Of a stretch of DNA of 64,000 nucleotides, positions 46,773 through 55,274 are shown in pieces. The notes beneath the pieces were generated by a model, which was not told the origin of the DNA, did no database searches, and saw only the letters and a program-made list of their open reading frames with translations. A program made the translations under genes and the position numbers. The DNA comes from Syntrophobacterales bacterium (GTDB lineage: Bacteria; Desulfobacterota; Syntrophorhabdia; Syntrophorhabdales; Syntrophorhabdaceae), in contig JAISPL010000057.1 in the NCBI GenBank assembly GCA_031274925.1, forward strand, positions 41,576 through 105,575, read 5' to 3'. Position 1 is the stretch's first letter. The number at the start of each line of letters is the position of its first letter.

Positions 46773-48154
46773 AGCGATTCCACAATCCTCTTGAAAATAT
46801 TGCCTCGTTCTTTGTAATCACGGAACATGTCAAAACTTGAGCACATGGGGGAGAAGAGAACGCTGTCACCTCTGTCCGCCACGGCGAGAGCCCGTTCCAC
46901 CGCACCAGTAAGGTCTTCTTCCATATACGTCACGGTAAACCCGCTCAATTCTTCCGCGATTTTCTCTTTTGCCTCTCCTATCAGGATCATGGCCTTTATC
47001 TTACCCATAAGACCGGCAACAGTCTGGTAACTCCCCCCTTTGTCTTTGCCCCCCGCGATGAGGATTACATTTGAATCCATGCTCTCAATTGCTCTTTTTG
47101 CGGCATCAACGTTCGTGGCTTTCGAGTCATTATAGAACGTGATCCCCTTGAGCGTCCTCACGGGTTCTACCCTATGGGCCAGTCCTGTAAAACCGCTCAC
47201 TACTTCCTCTACGGCGTCCTGTTCTATATTGTGCGCGTGGGCAACGATAAGGGCAGCCAGGATATTCTCCGTATTATGAATGCCTACAAGGCGCGATAAA
47301 GCCCTTTTGTAGAGAAATTCCTCTCCTTTTATGCGCACATGCATGGTGTCCCCTTCCAGGAAGGCACCTTCTTCCAAGGGCTCTTTGGCGGAGAAAAAGT
47401 ACGTCCGGGCCTTCACCAGGTCCTTGACAGGGAGACCTTTTCCTATGATCGCATAGTCCGATTCGGTGCTGTTCTCGAAAATCCTGTATTTCGCCCTGAT
47501 GTATTCATCATAACTTCGGTATCTGTCGAGATGGTCTTCCGTGATATTGAGGAGGACCGCCGTCCCCGGATGAAACGTATTGATTGTCTCGAGTTGAAAA
47601 CTGCTCACTTCCAGGATAATATATGGCGCCTTTTTCCCTTCCCTCACGTAATTTATGAAGGGATTTCCGATATTTCCTCCCACGAAGACGCCGGGATAGA
47701 CCTTCTCGAAAATTTCCCCTATGAGGGTCGTGGTAGTGGTCTTTCCGTTAGTGCCAGTTATGGTGATGATCGGTTCATCCACGAAGCGAGCCGCAAGCTC
47801 CAACTCTCCTATCACCGGTATACCTTTCCCCCTTGCCTCTCTGAGAAATGGTTCCTCACTGTCGATGCCGGGACTTATGACGATCATGGGAAAGGACAGA
47901 AAGAGATCCCTGTCGTGGCCGCCGAAAATACCCTTGAATTTGACCCCATTCAATGCCGCGAGGGACTCATTCAGGTCTTCTTCACGCTTCGCGTCGGTGA
48001 CGGCAACCCGTTTTCCCATCCCGGCTAGGAATCTGGTAAGGGCAATGCCCGTCTTGCCGAGGCCTGCAATCAATATATCATCAGGCAAGTCCATTTCCTT
48101 CTCTTTAATCTTAAACATCTTTTTCCCTGCCGTTGTCTCCATATCGGCTGCCAT
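46769..48154 (-). CDS. murD: MurD, UDP-MurNAc-L-alanine--D-glutamate ligase
   Basis: 461-aa Mur ligase adding D-Glu. ILIAGLGKTGIALTRFLAGM near residue 28, ITGTNGKTTTTTLIGEIFE (P loop), VLLNITEDHLDRYRS, LVGIHNTENILAAL, FYNDSKATNVDAAKRAIE, ILIAGGKDKGGSYQTV. The start at 48154 abuts the mraY stop; ATG 48118 (MFKIKEKEMD) would give a more typical N-terminus. Confidence 0.95.
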   Translation of the reverse strand: MAADMETTAGKKMFKIKEKEMDLPDDILIAGLGKTGIALTRFLAGMGKRVAVTDAKREEDLNESLAALNGVKFKGIFGGHDRDLFLSFPMIVISPGIDSEEPFLREARGKGIPVIGELELAARFVDEPIITITGTNGKTTTTTLIGEIFEKVYPGVFVGGNIGNPFINYVREGKKAPYIILEVSSFQLETINTFHPGTAVLLNITEDHLDRYRSYDEYIRAKYRIFENSTESDYAIIGKGLPVKDLVKARTYFFSAKEPLEEGAFLEGDTMHVRIKGEEFLYKRALSRLVGIHNTENILAALIVAHAHNIEQDAVEEVVSGFTGLAHRVEPVRTLKGITFYNDSKATNVDAAKRAIESMDSNVILIAGGKDKGGSYQTVAGLMGKIKAMILIGEAKEKIAEELSGFTVTYMEEDLTGAVERALAVADRGDSVLFSPMCSSFDMFRDYKERGNIFKRIVESL

Positions 48155-49231
48155 CTATCTCAGTTTCAGTGTGCTTAACGCAATGAGTGCGAGGATTATG
48201 GATATAATCCAGAACCGAACCACGATTTTTCCTTCGTTCCAGCCCTTCAATTCGAAATGATGGTGTATTGGTGCCATCATGAAAACCCTCTTCCCTCGCC
48301 ACTTGTAAGACAGGACCTGAATGATTACCGAAAAAGTCTCCATCACGAAAATTCCTCCTACGATGGCAAGGAGTACCTCCTGTTTTATGATGATTGCAAT
48401 CACCGCAAGCGACGCGCCTAAGGACAGAGAACCCGTATCTCCCATGAACAGTTCTGCAGGGTACGTGTTATACCAGAGAAAGCCAATGCCCGCTCCAAGC
48501 ATGGCTCCGCAGAGTATAGTCAATTCCCCAGCCCCCCTCACATAGAATACCTGCAGGTACTGGGCGAAAATTACGTTGCCCACTAGGTACGCGAAGAAAA
48601 GGAATGTGGAGCAGACGGTAAGTACCGGACCGATGGCGAGCCCGTCGAGGCCGTCCGTAAGGTTCACCGCATTAGACGATGCAACGATAATGAATACGCA
48701 AAGAGGGATATAAAACAAGCCTATATTGAGAATGACATTTTTGAAAAAAGGTATGGTGAGATGGGTATTGAAGTCTTTCATGGAATAGAGGAAGCCGCTG
48801 ACCAGGAGGGCGAAGAATATCTGAAAAAGAAGCTTTGTCTTTCCCGAAATACCCTTACCTTTTATGTTTCTCAATTTCCTTGAGTCGTCCATGAAGCCTA
48901 TGGCCCCGAAGGCGAGCATTGCGAAAGTCACGAGCCATATGTACTCATTCTTCAGGTCCGCCCAGACGAGAGTGGGAATGATGGTAGAAACGAGGATCAC
49001 GAAGCCGCCCATGGTGGGTGTTTCCGATTTCTCGGCGTGCCTTTCCGGCACATCCTCTCTTTTCCTGTTCTTTATCTTCCATTCCGTGAATTTCCTTATG
49101 ACGTAAGGAGTAAGAAAAAAACTTATTAGGAGGGCAGAGAGAATGGCAAGGACAGTCCTGAATGTGATGTACCGAAAGACGTTGAAGCCAGAAAATTTCA
49201 CATGAAGTGGATAGAGGAGATGGTATAGCAT
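48155..49231 (-). CDS. mraY: MraY, phospho-MurNAc-pentapeptide translocase
   Basis: 358-aa integral membrane enzyme with ten helices that forms lipid I from UDP-MurNAc-pentapeptide and undecaprenyl phosphate. Motifs: TPTMGGFVILVS near residue 72, FGAIGFMDDSRKLR, SSNAVNLTDGLDGLAIGP, FMGDTGSLSLGASLAVIAI, and MAPIHHHFELKGWNE. Overlaps murF by 1 base. Confidence 0.97.
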   Translation of the reverse strand: MLYHLLYPLHVKFSGFNVFRYITFRTVLAILSALLISFFLTPYVIRKFTEWKIKNRKREDVPERHAEKSETPTMGGFVILVSTIIPTLVWADLKNEYIWLVTFAMLAFGAIGFMDDSRKLRNIKGKGISGKTKLLFQIFFALLVSGFLYSMKDFNTHLTIPFFKNVILNIGLFYIPLCVFIIVASSNAVNLTDGLDGLAIGPVLTVCSTFLFFAYLVGNVIFAQYLQVFYVRGAGELTILCGAMLGAGIGFLWYNTYPAELFMGDTGSLSLGASLAVIAIIIKQEVLLAIVGGIFVMETFSVIIQVLSYKWRGKRVFMMAPIHHHFELKGWNEGKIVVRFWIISIILALIALSTLKLR

Positions 49232-50589
49232 TAGGCCAGCGCTCCCACGATTTCCTCCATACGCGCCGCCCGTGAGCCTTTCACGAGAACTACATCCCCT
49301 TCCTCCATAATGTCGTTCACATAATTCACAAGGCGTTCCTTATCTTCAAAGAGTATTGCCCGTTCGTTGCCCAACTCGTCGAAGGTCTCTTTTACGTACT
49401 CTCCCACCAAGGCAATGAGGCGGATCGACGTAGTTTTCAGGAATCTCCCCAACTCCCTGTGATAGAAGGCTGTTTTCTCTCCCAGTTCCCTCATGTCCCC
49501 GAGGATCGCCACCCTTTTACCTCGACAGGGCAGGTCTTCGATGGTGCGGACCGCCCACTCCACGGAAGCAGGATTGGCATTGTATGTGTCGTCGATCACC
49601 ATGAATCCCCTTTCGGACTGCTTGGCAGTGAACCGCATGGAGAAGGCGCCGAAAGTCTCGACGGTCTCTTTTATCTCTTTTGCACCGAGACCAGCGCTGT
49701 ATGCGAGGGCTGAGGCGGCAAGGATATTGTAAAGGTTGTGCCTACCGAGGAGACGTGTACGTGCTGTAAGGCTTTCCCCAGGGAATGTGATGGTGATCTC
49801 GGAGCCTTCCCAGCCAAGGTCTTTATCGATATTCAACCGGAAGTCCGCTTCATTCGTAATGCCGTACAGTAGAGCTTCCCGGCCTGCATCACGGTACCGG
49901 CGCATGATGTGAGGGTCATCGGCATTGACAAGCACTTTCCCCCTACTCTTCGTAAAACGGAAAAGATCAAGTTTTTCCTCAAGAACACCTTCAAGATCTG
50001 AAAGCCCTTCCAGGTGGGAGGCATTTATGTTGGTAATAAGAGAAAGGTCGGGCTGCGTTGTCGTCGCGAGGGCCTGTATCTCACCCTTATTGTTCGTTCC
50101 CAGTTCGTATATAAGGACTTCCGGTTCTCCTGCAATGGCGAGGATGTTTTTTGACACGCCTATGAGGTTGTTGAAATTCTTTTCGTTATAGGCAACAACG
50201 AAAGACCTCTTCATCATATCGACGAGTATTTCCTTGGTTGTCGTCTTCCCATTGCTCCCCGTAAGGGCGATACATCTCCCGGCCATGCGTTCTTTTTTCC
50301 ACCGGGCGAGATCCAGAAGCGCTTGCGTCGTGTCATCCACGAGAATCACCGTTCCTCTCCCGCCTCTGCATATGTCCACGCGCCTCTTTTCGCAGATCGA
50401 GCCGCCCAGGGATGTCTCGTACGCATCATTAATATAGAGATGGCCGTCGAAATTGGCGCCAGGGAGAGGTACGAAGAGATCCCCCACGCCGATGGTCCTT
50501 GAATCCGTAGACACGGCAACAAACATATCCTTTTCTATTCGGAGCGGTACACCGCATACCGCCTCTACCACGTCATCTACGCGCCACAT
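49231..50589 (-). CDS. murF: MurF, UDP-MurNAc-tripeptide--D-Ala-D-Ala ligase
   Basis: 452-aa Mur ligase completing the pentapeptide. VSTDSRTIGVGDLFVPLPG, ALTGSNGKTTTKEILVDMMK (P loop), NFNNLIGV, NINASHLEGL, LLGRHNLYNILAASALAYS, VIDDTYNANPASVEWAVRTI and VLVKGSRAARME. ATG 50589 chosen since AAGGAG is 8 bases upstream; the open frame extends 24 codons into murE. It overlaps the murE end by 17 bases. Confidence 0.95.
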   Translation of the reverse strand: MWRVDDVVEAVCGVPLRIEKDMFVAVSTDSRTIGVGDLFVPLPGANFDGHLYINDAYETSLGGSICEKRRVDICRGGRGTVILVDDTTQALLDLARWKKERMAGRCIALTGSNGKTTTKEILVDMMKRSFVVAYNEKNFNNLIGVSKNILAIAGEPEVLIYELGTNNKGEIQALATTTQPDLSLITNINASHLEGLSDLEGVLEEKLDLFRFTKSRGKVLVNADDPHIMRRYRDAGREALLYGITNEADFRLNIDKDLGWEGSEITITFPGESLTARTRLLGRHNLYNILAASALAYSAGLGAKEIKETVETFGAFSMRFTAKQSERGFMVIDDTYNANPASVEWAVRTIEDLPCRGKRVAILGDMRELGEKTAFYHRELGRFLKTTSIRLIALVGEYVKETFDELGNERAILFEDKERLVNYVNDIMEEGDVVLVKGSRAARMEEIVGALA

Positions 50590-52033
50590 CAAGGCACTCC
50601 TTTGCAATTTCCATGTCGCTGAAGTGAAACTTCCGGTCCCCGACGATCTGGTAATCCTCATGGCCTTTGCCCGCGATCAGCACCACGTCGTTCTCCCGGG
50701 CCATTTTGATACCCTGGTAAATGGCCTCTCTTCTGTCCTCAATCACCGCAAAAGGACCCCCGTTGAATCCTGCTGTGATATCGTCAATGATTATTCCCGG
50801 CTTTTCGCCCCTCGGATTGTCCGAAGTAACGATGGAATAATCGGCCAAATGGGATGCAATGCTCCCCATTATGGGCCTCTTCGTAGTATCTCTGTCTCCG
50901 CCGCACCCGAACACGACGATGAGCCGCCCCTTTTTCAGGCGGGTAAGAAGTTCGAGCGCTTTCTTCAGGGCGTCAGGGGTATGGGCGTAGTCGATAAAGA
51001 CCGGTATTTCTTTGGAGTTCATAACCCTTTCCAACCTGCCGGGCACCCCATGAAGTGATTCCACCCCCTTCTTTACTGCTTCGGCGGAAAACCCCGCTCC
51101 GTACCCGAAAAGGCACGCGGCCAGGATATTCGACGTATTGAAGCGGCCGACAAGGGAGGACGAAATGGACATCCTTTCTCCCATGACGGAGACCTCAAGA
51201 GAAAGTCCGTCAATACATTCCCGGCCCCGTAAAAGGTATGCGTTGGCTTCCTTTCTCGTCGAGTAATAGATGGTTTCGACTGACGTGTCCGGCGTGAATC
51301 CCGGGGCAGCCGGATCGTCCATGTTGAGTATCGCCCATTTCATCTCCTTGCTACTGTCCTTGAGATGATGAGAAAAGAGAAGCTCCTTGGCTTTCGCATA
51401 TTTTTCAAATGTTTCATGATAATCAAGATGGTCATGGGTCAGGTTTGTGAAAATTCCCATGTTGAACTCCACACCTTCGACCCTCTTTTGGTCAAGGGCG
51501 TGGGAGGAGACTTCCATGGCCACTAATTCTGTACCGGAGGTACGCATTTCATTCAGGAGACTGTGCATTTCCACAGCGCCCGGAGTTGTATTCGGCGCAG
51601 GGAAAACCCTGCCTCCATATCGATACGAAATGGTGCCTATGATCCCTGCCTGCTTTCCAGCTCCAACTGCAATGGATTCCATGAGGTAAGTGGTAGTTGT
51701 CTTGCCGTTCGTTCCTGTAACGCCCGCGATGAAGAGGTCTCTTGAGGGCATGCCGTAGAACCGTGACGACACGGTTCCAAGAAGCCCCTCCACATTGGAG
51801 GCAATAATCAGGCAATCCACCGGGACAGAGGGGATCTCAGATTCTGACACTACGACCCGCGCACCTCTTTTCACCGCCTGAACGATGAAAGATGCGCTTT
51901 TTTTTGTGCAGAAAAACATGTAGCCTTCCGCTGCCATCCTGGAATCCTTCGTAATGCCCTTGATCTCAATATCCGTATCGCCGTGTATGCCCTCAATCGC
52001 CAGTCCGTCCAAAAGCCAGGAGAGCTTCGTCAT
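50573..52033 (-). CDS. murE: MurE, UDP-MurNAc-dipeptide--diaminopimelate ligase
   Basis: 486-aa Mur ligase adding the third residue. IKGITKDSRMAAEGYMFF, GVTGTNGKTTTTYLMESIAV (P loop), NLTHDHLDYHETFEKYAKAK, FIDYAHTPDALKKALE, and TSDNPRGEKP: the DNPR motif indicates meso-diaminopimelate, as in Gram-negatives. Start ATG 52033 overlaps the preceding gene by 4 bases, with GAGGG upstream. Confidence 0.96.
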   Translation of the reverse strand: MTKLSWLLDGLAIEGIHGDTDIEIKGITKDSRMAAEGYMFFCTKKSASFIVQAVKRGARVVVSESEIPSVPVDCLIIASNVEGLLGTVSSRFYGMPSRDLFIAGVTGTNGKTTTTYLMESIAVGAGKQAGIIGTISYRYGGRVFPAPNTTPGAVEMHSLLNEMRTSGTELVAMEVSSHALDQKRVEGVEFNMGIFTNLTHDHLDYHETFEKYAKAKELLFSHHLKDSSKEMKWAILNMDDPAAPGFTPDTSVETIYYSTRKEANAYLLRGRECIDGLSLEVSVMGERMSISSSLVGRFNTSNILAACLFGYGAGFSAEAVKKGVESLHGVPGRLERVMNSKEIPVFIDYAHTPDALKKALELLTRLKKGRLIVVFGCGGDRDTTKRPIMGSIASHLADYSIVTSDNPRGEKPGIIIDDITAGFNGGPFAVIEDRREAIYQGIKMARENDVVLIAGKGHEDYQIVGDRKFHFSDMEIAKECLDVARR

Positions 52034-52998
52034 CTGCTTACCCTCCCGTATATTATGCATTCCGTCTCCCCGCTTACCCTCTGGAAAGGCTTAGGCTCCT
52101 GGTTTGTCACGTTTCCGCCCCCATAAACTTTTATCTTCGAGGTCTTTGCCGATAATTTTTCGATGGCGTCTTTGATCGTAAGATTGGAAAGGTTGGGCAT
52201 CAGCCACTCGTTACTTTCCCTGTCGCGCTGCTCTTTGGCCACGCCTGCGGTTTTGACGAACGCGAATCCGCTCTTACCATACACAACGCTTACTCCGCCC
52301 ACGCAAAAAGGGAAAAGCTTTTCATAATCCGCTGGGACGTGTCTGTCATAAAGGCCGAGCAGCATCTTTTTCTCGACCCCGTAGCCTTTCCCGAGGATCA
52401 CATCGTCAATTCCGTCATCTTGTACGTGAATTATTCCCTCTTTTCCGAGAAAACCGTATATCTGTTTTTTACCGATGGTTTTAGAGACGCTTCTTAGGCC
52501 TTCCTGGTCTTTATCCTTTAGTATGTCGAGGGGTTTCTTCCAACTGGAGCCATTATATCCATCTTTTTTTATGAAAATCAAACCATCCTTGTCGAGCCAA
52601 CCCTCTTTTATCGCGTAGGTTACAATAGGAACAGCGATAAAGAGAGACGGCTCTATGGTTCCTTCGCTGTGAAGCGATCCTTCAAGGACCTCGGCCGATG
52701 GCTTCTGTAGTGGGTTTTTAGGCAAGATGGCGACGTTGGCCTCTTTCTGGTCCGGTACTCCTTGTGCGGGCTCCGTCACAACCGGAGCGGAAGGGACGGC
52801 GGATGCCTTCAAAGTTGACCGCTCGTAGCCGTAACGGGTCGCCGGTATGACCATGGCCATACTGTTCGGCGTTATCTTCTTGCCCGCCGCGATTCTCTTC
52901 ATACTCATTCTTTCAGTAAAACCCAGACCTGCCATTACGTACATGACAAATATGGCTGTGCAGACGAAAAAGGCTCTTTTTTTGGCCTTCTTATTCAT
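52030..52998 (-). CDS. PASTA-domain membrane protein in the ftsI position, lacking the transpeptidase domain
   Basis: 322-aa bitopic protein between ftsL and murE, the place of ftsI (PBP3, about 580-700 aa). Residues 1-10 are basic, 11-27 form one membrane helix, and residues 264-320 are a PASTA domain (WLMPNLSNLTIKDAIEKLSA, then VYGGGNVTNQEPKPFQ). Between them are a Pro/Glu-rich linker and about 140 residues (118-258) of unknown fold. No SxxK in penicillin-binding context, no SxN, no KTGT motif; VYGKSGFAFVK near 240 may be a vestige. Reads as a non-catalytic FtsI remnant retained in the divisome. The frame is intact with overlaps of 8 (ftsL) and 4 (murE) bases. Confidence 0.8.
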   Translation of the reverse strand: MNKKAKKRAFFVCTAIFVMYVMAGLGFTERMSMKRIAAGKKITPNSMAMVIPATRYGYERSTLKASAVPSAPVVTEPAQGVPDQKEANVAILPKNPLQKPSAEVLEGSLHSEGTIEPSLFIAVPIVTYAIKEGWLDKDGLIFIKKDGYNGSSWKKPLDILKDKDQEGLRSVSKTIGKKQIYGFLGKEGIIHVQDDGIDDVILGKGYGVEKKMLLGLYDRHVPADYEKLFPFCVGGVSVVYGKSGFAFVKTAGVAKEQRDRESNEWLMPNLSNLTIKDAIEKLSAKTSKIKVYGGGNVTNQEPKPFQRVSGETECIIYGRVSR

Positions 52999-53302
52999 TT
53001 CTTAATACCAAAACCTCTTCCTCTCTCGGCTTCTTCAGGCCGAGCCTCTCTTTCGCCTTCAACTCAATATATCTCCCACGTGTGATGCCCGCGAGCTCGA
53101 CTTTCAGCTTTTCATTCATCTCGCAGACTGTCCGTTCCTTCCCCAGTTTCTCGATCAGATCCTCTCTTTGTCTGTTGTAACTGTTTCTCGTAAAGATCGA
53201 GACGAACACAAAGGCGGTAATGCCGATAACTACTAACAAGGTGGAGTGAATGCTCCTCCGATAGCAGGTCTCTTTTTTAAACGAAACATATATCTTCTGC
53301 AT
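52991..53302 (-). CDS. ftsL: FtsL, divisome coiled-coil protein
   Basis: 103-aa bitopic protein: short cytoplasmic part, one membrane helix (TLLVVIGITAFVFVSIFTRN, residues 21-40), then a periplasmic coiled coil (QREDLIEKLGKERTVCEMNE) ending LKAKERLGLKKPREEEVL, the pattern of FtsL. Called from position between rsmH and the ftsI-slot gene and from topology, since FtsL sequences vary widely. With FtsB/FtsQ it would normally activate FtsWI. Confidence 0.85.
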   Translation of the reverse strand: MQKIYVSFKKETCYRRSIHSTLLVVIGITAFVFVSIFTRNSYNRQREDLIEKLGKERTVCEMNEKLKVELAGITRGRYIELKAKERLGLKKPREEEVLVLRNE

Positions 53303-53315
53303 AATCCACCCCTTG

Positions 53316-54182
53316 CTACAGTTTCTCTGCGACTCTGAGTTTTGCGCTCCTTGCTCTTGGGTTCAAAAGCACTTCCGGTCTCTCCGGCCGGATTGGCTTT
53401 TTCGTAACCAATCTCAGCAAAGGTGAACCCCTGAAAGTTTCCTTTACGATCCGGTCTTCAAGAGAATGGAAGGATATGACACCGATCCGCCCCTTCGGGG
53501 CGAGCATGGCGATGGCATCACTTAGTCCTGACCGCATATTGTTAAGCTCCTGATTCACCTCTATTCTCAGGGCCTGAAACGTCTTCGTGGCAGGGTGGAT
53601 CTTTCCCTGCCTTTTTTTCGCTTTAAGTATGACGGCGCTCAGTTCTCTCGCCGTAGAAATGGGCTTCTTTTTCCTTTCCTCCACGATCATTCTTGCGATC
53701 TTAGGAGCTCTGTACTCTTCTCCAAATTCCTCAATCACGCTTTTAAGAGCTTCATATCCGTACCCATTTACCACGTCATAGGCGGTCACTGGATCCCTGT
53801 TATCCATCCTCATGTCGAGAAAAAATTCATCGTTGAAACTGAACCCGCGGTTCCCCATCATCTGGTATGTGGACAACCCCAAGTCGAAAAGGATACCTTC
53901 CATGGACTCAATGTCAAGAGAGCGCAAAATGCGCCCCAAGTCTCTGAAGTTCCCTCTCACCAATGTTACTCTTTTCTCGAATGCGCACAGCTTCTCTTCC
54001 GCGGTCCTCAGATTGTCCTCGTCCACATCAAGACCTACAAGCCTTAGATATTTTTGCCTCTCTAATATGGCATACGAGTGGCCTGCGCCACCGACCGTCG
54101 CGTCGACAAAAAGACCTGTGCCGATTCCAACCAGATTGTCCAATACCTCTTCAAGGAGAACAGGTATGTGGGTAACGCCCAT
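53316..54182 (-). CDS. rsmH: RsmH, 16S rRNA m4C1402 methyltransferase
   Basis: 288-aa SAM-dependent methyltransferase (MraW). HIPVLLEEVLDNL start, FVDATVGGAGHSYAIL (SAM motif), GILFDLGLSTYQM, RGFSFNDEFFLDMRMD, ATKTFQALRIEVNQELNNM, and ISFHSLEDRIVKETFR. Start codon shares one base with the mraZ stop. Confidence 0.96.
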   Translation of the reverse strand: MGVTHIPVLLEEVLDNLVGIGTGLFVDATVGGAGHSYAILERQKYLRLVGLDVDEDNLRTAEEKLCAFEKRVTLVRGNFRDLGRILRSLDIESMEGILFDLGLSTYQMMGNRGFSFNDEFFLDMRMDNRDPVTAYDVVNGYGYEALKSVIEEFGEEYRAPKIARMIVEERKKKPISTARELSAVILKAKKRQGKIHPATKTFQALRIEVNQELNNMRSGLSDAIAMLAPKGRIGVISFHSLEDRIVKETFRGSPLLRLVTKKPIRPERPEVLLNPRARSAKLRVAEKL

Positions 54183-54622
54183 CAGAGACCGAAATCAGAA
54201 ATAATCTGGCCCATTTGCAGTGGATTGGACATTACTTTTTCCATCTGCTCCTCAAATTTCTCGTGGGCCCATATCTCTATTTTGCTAGTCATTCCGGCGA
54301 TTGTGACATCTTTCCTGATGCCCGCGTAGCTTTTCAACGATTGTGGTATGAGGATCCTCCCGAGCTTGTCTATTGGGCACTCAAAGACTCCGGAAAAGAA
54401 GAATCTCAGGAAATTCCTATGCTCCTGGCTGGGAGATGGATTGTTCGATATCCGCTGCTGTACAGACTCCCACTCCCTGTAAGGGTAGGCGACGATACAT
54501 GTCTCAAGGTTGGTGAGCACGAGCCTCATGTCGTAATTCGAGGAAAGGATTTCTCGGAATTTAGAGGGTATACTCACTCTGCTCTTGTCGTCTATGGAGT
54601 AGTCATACCTTCCCGAAAACAT
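54182..54622 (-). CDS. mraZ: MraZ, transcriptional regulator of the dcw cluster
   Basis: 146-aa protein with two AbrB-like swapped-hairpin repeats, MFSGRYDYSIDDKSRVSIPS (DDKSR) and FECPIDKLGRILIPQSL (DKLGR). MraZ rings bind tandem GTGGG-type boxes upstream of their own gene to repress it; such boxes are present here (54629-54653). First gene of the dcw operon. Confidence 0.96.
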   Translation of the reverse strand: MFSGRYDYSIDDKSRVSIPSKFREILSSNYDMRLVLTNLETCIVAYPYREWESVQQRISNNPSPSQEHRNFLRFFFSGVFECPIDKLGRILIPQSLKSYAGIRKDVTIAGMTSKIEIWAHEKFEEQMEKVMSNPLQMGQIISDFGL

Positions 54623-54628
54623 TTTTAT

Positions 54629-54653
54629 CCCACCTTATAACACACTTTACCAC
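54629..54653 (-). promoter_or_regulatory. MraZ-binding box array
   Basis: On the minus strand three pentamers, GTGGT, GTGTT and GTGGG, are spaced exactly 10 bases apart (54653-54649, 54643-54639, 54633-54629). This matches the one-turn spacing known for MraZ operators. The last box overlaps the mraZ ribosome site. Confidence 0.7.
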
Positions 54654-54661
54654 TCTAAACA

Positions 54662-54689
54662 TATATACCTCCACGCAATAGTTTGTCAA
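54662..54689 (-). promoter_or_regulatory. Promoter of the dcw operon
   Basis: On the minus strand TTGACA (54689-54684), a 16-base spacer and TATATA (54667-54662). It stands immediately upstream of the MraZ boxes, 40 bases from the mraZ start. It is the only strong promoter seen for the following 16 kb. Confidence 0.8.
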
Positions 54690-55058
54690 GGTTTTTTTGG
54701 GAAATATCTGCCATTTAAAGCGCCTGAAACAGGCCAGTATGCAGGTAAAATTACCGGCGGTGGGAAGAGGCTTCGCAGTCGTTTCCGGCAAGGATGTCTC
54801 TTTCAGAACTGTATTACGGCTTATCATCTGTGTCTACCCTCTAAATCACATTGTATGTGGCGGCGCATAGCGCGGCCCAAGCGCCCTCGCCGGCTATGCC
54901 TTAAGCGATTGTCGCCTTCACAGTGGGTGGGATCGACGGCCCGGAGAGAAGAGGGGGTGAGCGGTGAGAGAAAGGGAGGGGAGAGTCAAACAGTTTGACA
55001 AGAAGGGGGCAAATGGGCTACTCTTACATGCTTTAATTTCTATTCAAACGGACTTGCG
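54690..55058. promoter_or_regulatory. Divergent control region between dcw and kor operons
   Basis: 369 bases without a gene. The right part holds the kor promoter (TTGACA 54995-55000, 18-base spacer, TACTCT 55019-55024). A perfect palindrome GTCAAAC-A-GTTTGAC (54985-54999) overlaps that -35 element and is a candidate operator. No ribosome site of note precedes the ferredoxin ATG. Confidence 0.55.
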
Positions 55059-55274
55059 ATGAGCGCCAGGGGAACCATAAAAATTGATACCGAACGATGC
55101 AAGGGGTGTTCGTTCTGCATCGAATTCTGTCCGAAAAATACCATCACTCTTTCCAACAAGCTGAACATCAAGGGTTACTTTACTGCTCAGCTTCAAGAGA
55201 ATGACCAGTGCACAGGCTGCGCCACATGCGCCCTTATGTGTCCTGAAGTGGCGATAGAGGTTTACAAGACATGA
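55059..55274 (+). CDS. korD: 2-oxoacid:ferredoxin oxidoreductase, ferredoxin subunit
   Basis: 71-aa 2[4Fe-4S] ferredoxin-like subunit. Cys motifs CKGCSFCIEFCP and CTGCATCALMCP. It carries electrons between the TPP site and external ferredoxin. It overlaps the alpha-subunit gene by 4 bases and heads a D-A-B-G operon. Confidence 0.93.
   Translation: MSARGTIKIDTERCKGCSFCIEFCPKNTITLSNKLNIKGYFTAQLQENDQCTGCATCALMCPEVAIEVYKT

Noticed and set aside
52530..52550. SVSK near residue 170 of the ftsI-slot protein as the catalytic SxxK
   Set aside because: It lacks the surrounding GS/T-rich context, and no SxN or KTG motif follows at the usual distances.
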